Of a stretch of 7,848 nucleotides of DNA, positions 5,670 through 7,848 are shown piece after piece. The position numbers were made by a program, and so were the translations under genes. The DNA is taken from assembly GCA_003661945.1 (NCBI GenBank), contig QMXC01000047.1:1-7848 (forward strand), read 5' to 3'. The stretch comes from Candidatus Bathyarchaeota archaeon (GTDB lineage Archaea > Thermoproteota > Bathyarchaeia > Bathyarchaeales > UBA233). Each line of letters begins with the position of its first letter. Position 1 is the stretch's first letter. The notes below the pieces were generated by a model. That model was given only the letters and a program-made list of their open reading frames with translations. It made no database searches and was not told where the DNA came from.

Positions 5670-6703
5670 ACATGAGCATAGATGCGTTTCGCAGTGTATC
5701 TTCCAGCAGCCATCTCCCTCTCGATTTCCCGTAAAAGCAGAATACGCCTAAACGTAGGCGGATGAGTTGAAAACCAGGTGTTTATGGTTGTCCACGTGGA
5801 TTTAGCTTCTTTCTCCATCGCGAGTTCCAGTTCCCGTTCATCGAGAACCCCGTCTTTGTCCAAATCATACTCAGACTTCCTCGCCACTATGGAGCGGAAT
5901 TCTTGCTTGGCTAGAGCTGGATCGCCTATATAGAAGGTTCTAGCTCCAGAAGGAGGCTTCGGCGACAGCGACAGGCCATACGTGATTTTTGTTAAGGCAC
6001 TTTCAAGGTTCCGCGGCTCCCCAGTTAGATACGCTGAGTAGGCGTCTGCATAGTGTTCACGTAGCCTGCTCAAATACATAACGCAGAGCAGAGAAATTAT
6101 GTAGATAACGTATGAGATTACGGCGACGAGGAAAAGCGCTGCTCTAGCCCCACCGCCTTTTTCTCTAGAAGACGATACTTCGCCGAAACGAGCTACTGTG
6201 AAAGTGGTTCTGGCGATTAAGTAGGCAAGTAATGGTAGGGCGGACAACGCGGTCATTACGATGTAGTCTTTGTGTTTCAAATGTCCAAGCTCGTGCCCAA
6301 TCACCCCTCGAATCTCGTTTTGATTGAGCTGTTCCAGAAGCCCTTCATGAACCGCAAGCGTAGCTGAACCAGCTGTTCTTCCGAAAACAAAGGCGTTAGG
6401 CGTCTTATCCGGAACCATGGCTAAACGGGGCATTGGTAAACCGCTTTTCTCAGCTAGCTCTTTCACTGTGGATTCCAGCCAAGGATTTTCACCAGGCTTT
6501 AAGTAACGAAGCCTCGTTGAAGCTCGAACCAAAGCTGGACCAATCAAATACTGAATTAAGATAAATATGGCGGTGGCTATGAAGGCGAGGATTATGGGTA
6601 AATTGAAAATTATCGTCAAGCCTATGAGGAAAAGCGAAAAGATTACGGCGACGAGGATGATGGAGAAGCTCATTGCGAATTTTAGTTTAGCTAAACCAGC
6701 CAA
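5666..6703 (-). CDS. htpX: HtpX-family membrane zinc metalloprotease with an EF-hand loop
   Basis: HtpX is an M48 peptidase of the cell membrane that degrades damaged or misfolded membrane proteins. Hydrophobic segments lie at about 10-33, 35-57, 147-168 and 187-211. Zinc site: HELGH at 137-141 (H137, H141, catalytic E138), third ligand E216 in REHYAD. The conserved C-terminal THPPTFRRI is at 313-321. At 345 residues it is longer than E. coli HtpX (293). Part of the extra length, about residues 262-305, contains DLDKDGVLDERE (280-291). This fits the 12-position EF-hand calcium loop exactly: D1, D3, D5, G6, L8, D9, E12. Calcium binding is inferred, and a single unpaired EF-hand may need a partner. 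The start is TTG at 6703-6701, supported by GAGGAG (6715-6710) at 6 nt; the alternative M11 would shorten the first membrane segment. It is divergent from the zinc-ribbon gene and its stop overlaps that of the nuclease-like gene. Confidence 0.93.
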   Translation of the reverse strand: MAGLAKLKFAMSFSIILVAVIFSLFLIGLTIIFNLPIILAFIATAIFILIQYLIGPALVRASTRLRYLKPGENPWLESTVKELAEKSGLPMPRLAMVPDKTPNAFVFGRTAGSATLAVHEGLLEQLNQNEIRGVIGHELGHLKHKDYIVMTALSALPLLAYLIARTTFTVARFGEVSSSREKGGGARAALFLVAVISYVIYIISLLCVMYLSRLREHYADAYSAYLTGEPRNLESALTKITYGLSLSPKPPSGARTFYIGDPALAKQEFRSIVARKSEYDLDKDGVLDERELELAMEKEAKSTWTTINTWFSTHPPTFRRILLLREIEREMAAGRYTAKRIYAHV

Positions 6704-6709
6704 CAGTTA

Positions 6710-6715
6710 CTCCTC
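6710..6715 (-). promoter_or_regulatory. Shine-Dalgarno site of htpX
   Basis: GAGGAG on the minus strand, 6 nt before the TTG at 6703. It supports that TTG over the in-frame ATG ten codons later, which lacks such a site. Confidence 0.65.
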
Positions 6716-6734
6716 GGAAATAGAGAAGCCTTTA

Positions 6735-6755
6735 GGTTTAAGTTAAGCTTTTCTA
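6735..6755. promoter_or_regulatory. TATA-like elements in the htpX/zinc-ribbon divergent gap
   Basis: On the minus strand an A-rich AGAAAA (6755-6750) runs into GCTTAACTTAAA (6747-6736), which would start htpX transcription about 10-20 nt before its start codon. On the plus strand GGTTTAAGTT (6735-6744) is a candidate for the zinc-ribbon gene, with a start near 6766. Both are weak matches and overlap each other. The rest of this 102-bp gap shows nothing beyond the two ribosome sites. Confidence 0.3.
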
Positions 6756-6805
6756 GACCTTTCGACAATGGTTTGAACCAGCACAAGCAAAAGGAGCGCA
6801 CGTAG

Positions 6806-7555
6806 ATGTCGATAGTGAAAGAGATAAGATGCTCAAACTGTGGAGCACCAATTGAGTTTGAGCCTGGTGAAATAATTGCAACGTGCAAATATTGCGGCTA
6901 CACTGTGGTCATAGAAACTGGGAAAGCCTTTGTTTTTGAACATTCCATGCTTCTCAACGAGTACGACCCAGCGCAAGCGGAAGAAGCTGTTCGAGACTGG
7001 ATGTCTTCCGGTTTCATGAAACCTCGAGGTTTGGCGAAATCGGAAATTTTGGAGAAAGAACTGGTTTATCTGCCGTTTTGGATAATTGAGGTGAAGGCTT
7101 CGACGAAATATAAGGGAATTTTTGAACGGATAACGCCGCCGGTAGTTAAGGAAGGAAAAATAGAGAAGCGCTACAACTGGCTGGTTCTAGCGAGAAGAGC
7201 AACAGAGTTTCCAACACGAGAATACGACGTCCCGCTCGAAGGAAAGATTCCCTACGACTTCCGGAAAATAGAAAAGTTCGCCAAAGTCCTGAACAGCGAA
7301 ATAGACCAAGCCGAAGCCCTAGACAAGGCTAAACAAGAAATCGAGGAGTTTCACAAGTTTCTGATTAAGCAGGATGTGGATAGAATAATCGAGGCGCATA
7401 CAGAGTTCGAGATAGGGAAAGCGGTTTACTTACACGCGCCGATATGGTTCGTGAAATACAAGTATAAAAACGAGAGGTTTCAGATAATCATGGACGGCTC
7501 AACGGGAATGATCATCAAAGGCGACATCCCGCCAGTCGACTTTGGGCCTTTCTGA
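6806..7555 (+). CDS. Zinc-ribbon protein of unknown function
   Basis: The 249 residues begin with a compact zinc ribbon: C9-x2-C12 and C27-x2-C30 (RCSNCG, TCKYCG). This is followed by a short helical stretch (55-84) and then a larger alpha/beta region. Two similar strand-forming segments appear, VYLPFWIIEVK (87-97) and LHAPIWFVKYKYKNERF (209-225). The second continues into IIMDGSTGMII (227-237), a pattern resembling small beta-sheet modules that end in D-G-x-T-G. Between them is a charged helix (150-190) of coiled-coil character. No membrane segment or signal peptide is seen, so the protein is probably cytosolic or membrane-peripheral. No catalytic motif is visible and I cannot assign a function; DNA, RNA or protein binding are all possible. 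The ATG at 6806 follows GGAG (6793-6796) by 9 nt. It is divergent from htpX and 68 bp ahead of the next gene, which seems to have its own promoter. Confidence 0.88.
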   Translation: MSIVKEIRCSNCGAPIEFEPGEIIATCKYCGYTVVIETGKAFVFEHSMLLNEYDPAQAEEAVRDWMSSGFMKPRGLAKSEILEKELVYLPFWIIEVKASTKYKGIFERITPPVVKEGKIEKRYNWLVLARRATEFPTREYDVPLEGKIPYDFRKIEKFAKVLNSEIDQAEALDKAKQEIEEFHKFLIKQDVDRIIEAHTEFEIGKAVYLHAPIWFVKYKYKNERFQIIMDGSTGMIIKGDIPPVDFGPF

Positions 7556-7561
7556 AATTTG

Positions 7562-7576
7562 GTGAAACTTTAAAAG
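7562..7576 (+). promoter_or_regulatory. BRE/TATA promoter of the last gene
   Basis: GTGAAAC (7562-7568) followed by TTTAAAAG (7569-7576) is the best BRE-plus-TATA match in the window. It predicts a transcription start near 7598 and a leader of about 26 nt holding the Shine-Dalgarno. It lies just after the zinc-ribbon stop, so the last gene can be expressed separately. Confidence 0.55.
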
Positions 7577-7610
7577 CAACCCGCGCTATTTCCATAATTG
7601 CAAAACTGCT

Positions 7611-7616
7611 GTGAGG
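7611..7616 (+). promoter_or_regulatory. Shine-Dalgarno site of the last gene
   Basis: GTGAGG, 7 nt before the TTG at 7624. It marks TTG as the start; the first in-frame ATG is 14 codons later, without a comparable site. Confidence 0.55.
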
Positions 7617-7623
7617 AAAAATT

Positions 7624-7848
7624 TTGAACGAAAAGAAAGACGTTTATGAAAAAGTCAAAAGCGAAATGCGCCTATCTGAACGAATACTAGCCGAACTTCC
7701 AGGGTTCAGGGGATACAAAGAGAAAGAGCTTCGAAGGGAAGCTGACAAGCTTATTCGAAATCACTTGTATCGAAGGCTGGTCGAAGCGAAAAACGACGTG
7801 AAAGACGCCTTCCAAGAGCTTTCGGAAAACCGGAGATACGAAGTGCTA
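7624..7848 (+). CDS. Unrecognised charged helical protein, N-terminal part, cut by window edge
   Basis: Seventy-five codons are open to the right edge, read from a TTG start with GTGAGG 7 nt upstream and a good TATA element further up. The visible part is rich in Lys, Glu and Arg and looks wholly helical, without membrane segments or cysteines. A stretch LPGFRGYKEKELRREADKLI (25-44) stands out: a Gly/Pro-containing turn followed by an amphipathic charged helix, which looks like a conserved family core. No enzymatic motif is present in this part. I do not recognise the family with confidence. Its position after the zinc-ribbon gene, on the same strand, makes a shared pathway possible. The hand translation has no internal stop, and codon use resembles its neighbours. 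Confidence 0.75.
   Translation, partial: MNEKKDVYEKVKSEMRLSERILAELPGFRGYKEKELRREADKLIRNHLYRRLVEAKNDVKDAFQELSENRRYEVL

Noticed and set aside
6691..6888. Minus-strand open frame of 65 codons overlapping the htpX start
   Set aside because: It would cover the htpX/zinc-ribbon promoter gap and the zinc-ribbon CxxC codons in antisense, and it has no ribosome site.

Overview
The window looks archaeal, most likely from an uncultivated anaerobe of the Bathyarchaeia type. Three observations support this. The carbon monoxide dehydrogenase/acetyl-CoA synthase (CODH/ACS) genes have the archaeal subunit make-up: a ferredoxin-containing alpha subunit plus a separate epsilon subunit. The intergenic gaps hold BRE/TATA-like elements rather than -35/-10 boxes. 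Strong Shine-Dalgarno sequences often sit in front of TTG starts. The exact lineage is inference, and a methanogen or other archaeon is not excluded. No RNA gene, insertion sequence, CRISPR array or long repeat was seen.

Layout from left to right. Positions 1-3361 (minus strand) hold a tightly coupled CODH/ACS operon read right to left: cdhA (alpha), cdhB (epsilon) and the first 153 codons of cdhC (beta), which runs off the left edge. Divergent from cdhA is a cooC-like nickel-insertion ATPase (3497-4273, plus). A 135-bp gap separates the two and holds a TATA-like element that could serve both directions. Then come thyX, flavin-dependent thymidylate synthase (4268-4966, minus); an unnamed protein with a PD-(D/E)XK nuclease-like residue pattern (5037-5669, plus); an HtpX-family membrane zinc protease carrying a perfect EF-hand loop (5666-6703, minus); a zinc-ribbon protein of unknown function (6806-7555, plus); and the first 75 codons of an unrecognised charged, helical protein (7624 to the right edge, plus).

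How the genes work together. CdhA oxidises CO or reduces CO2 at a Ni-Fe-S cluster, CdhB belongs to the same alpha/epsilon component, and CdhC makes or cleaves the acetyl group of acetyl-CoA. CooC probably loads nickel into CdhA. This is the carbonyl branch of the archaeal Wood-Ljungdahl pathway. ThyX is housekeeping thymidylate synthesis that uses methylene-folate or methylene-pterin. The right half may be a membrane-stress or quality-control neighbourhood (HtpX, zinc ribbon, helical protein), but that is only suggested by proximity.

The gene order is notable. Strands alternate, with 70-135 bp divergent gaps that each hold promoter-like elements. The convergent pairs overlap by 6 bp (cooC/thyX) and 4 bp (nuclease-like/htpX), so any terminators must lie inside the opposing gene. 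There is no gene-free stretch longer than 300 bp.
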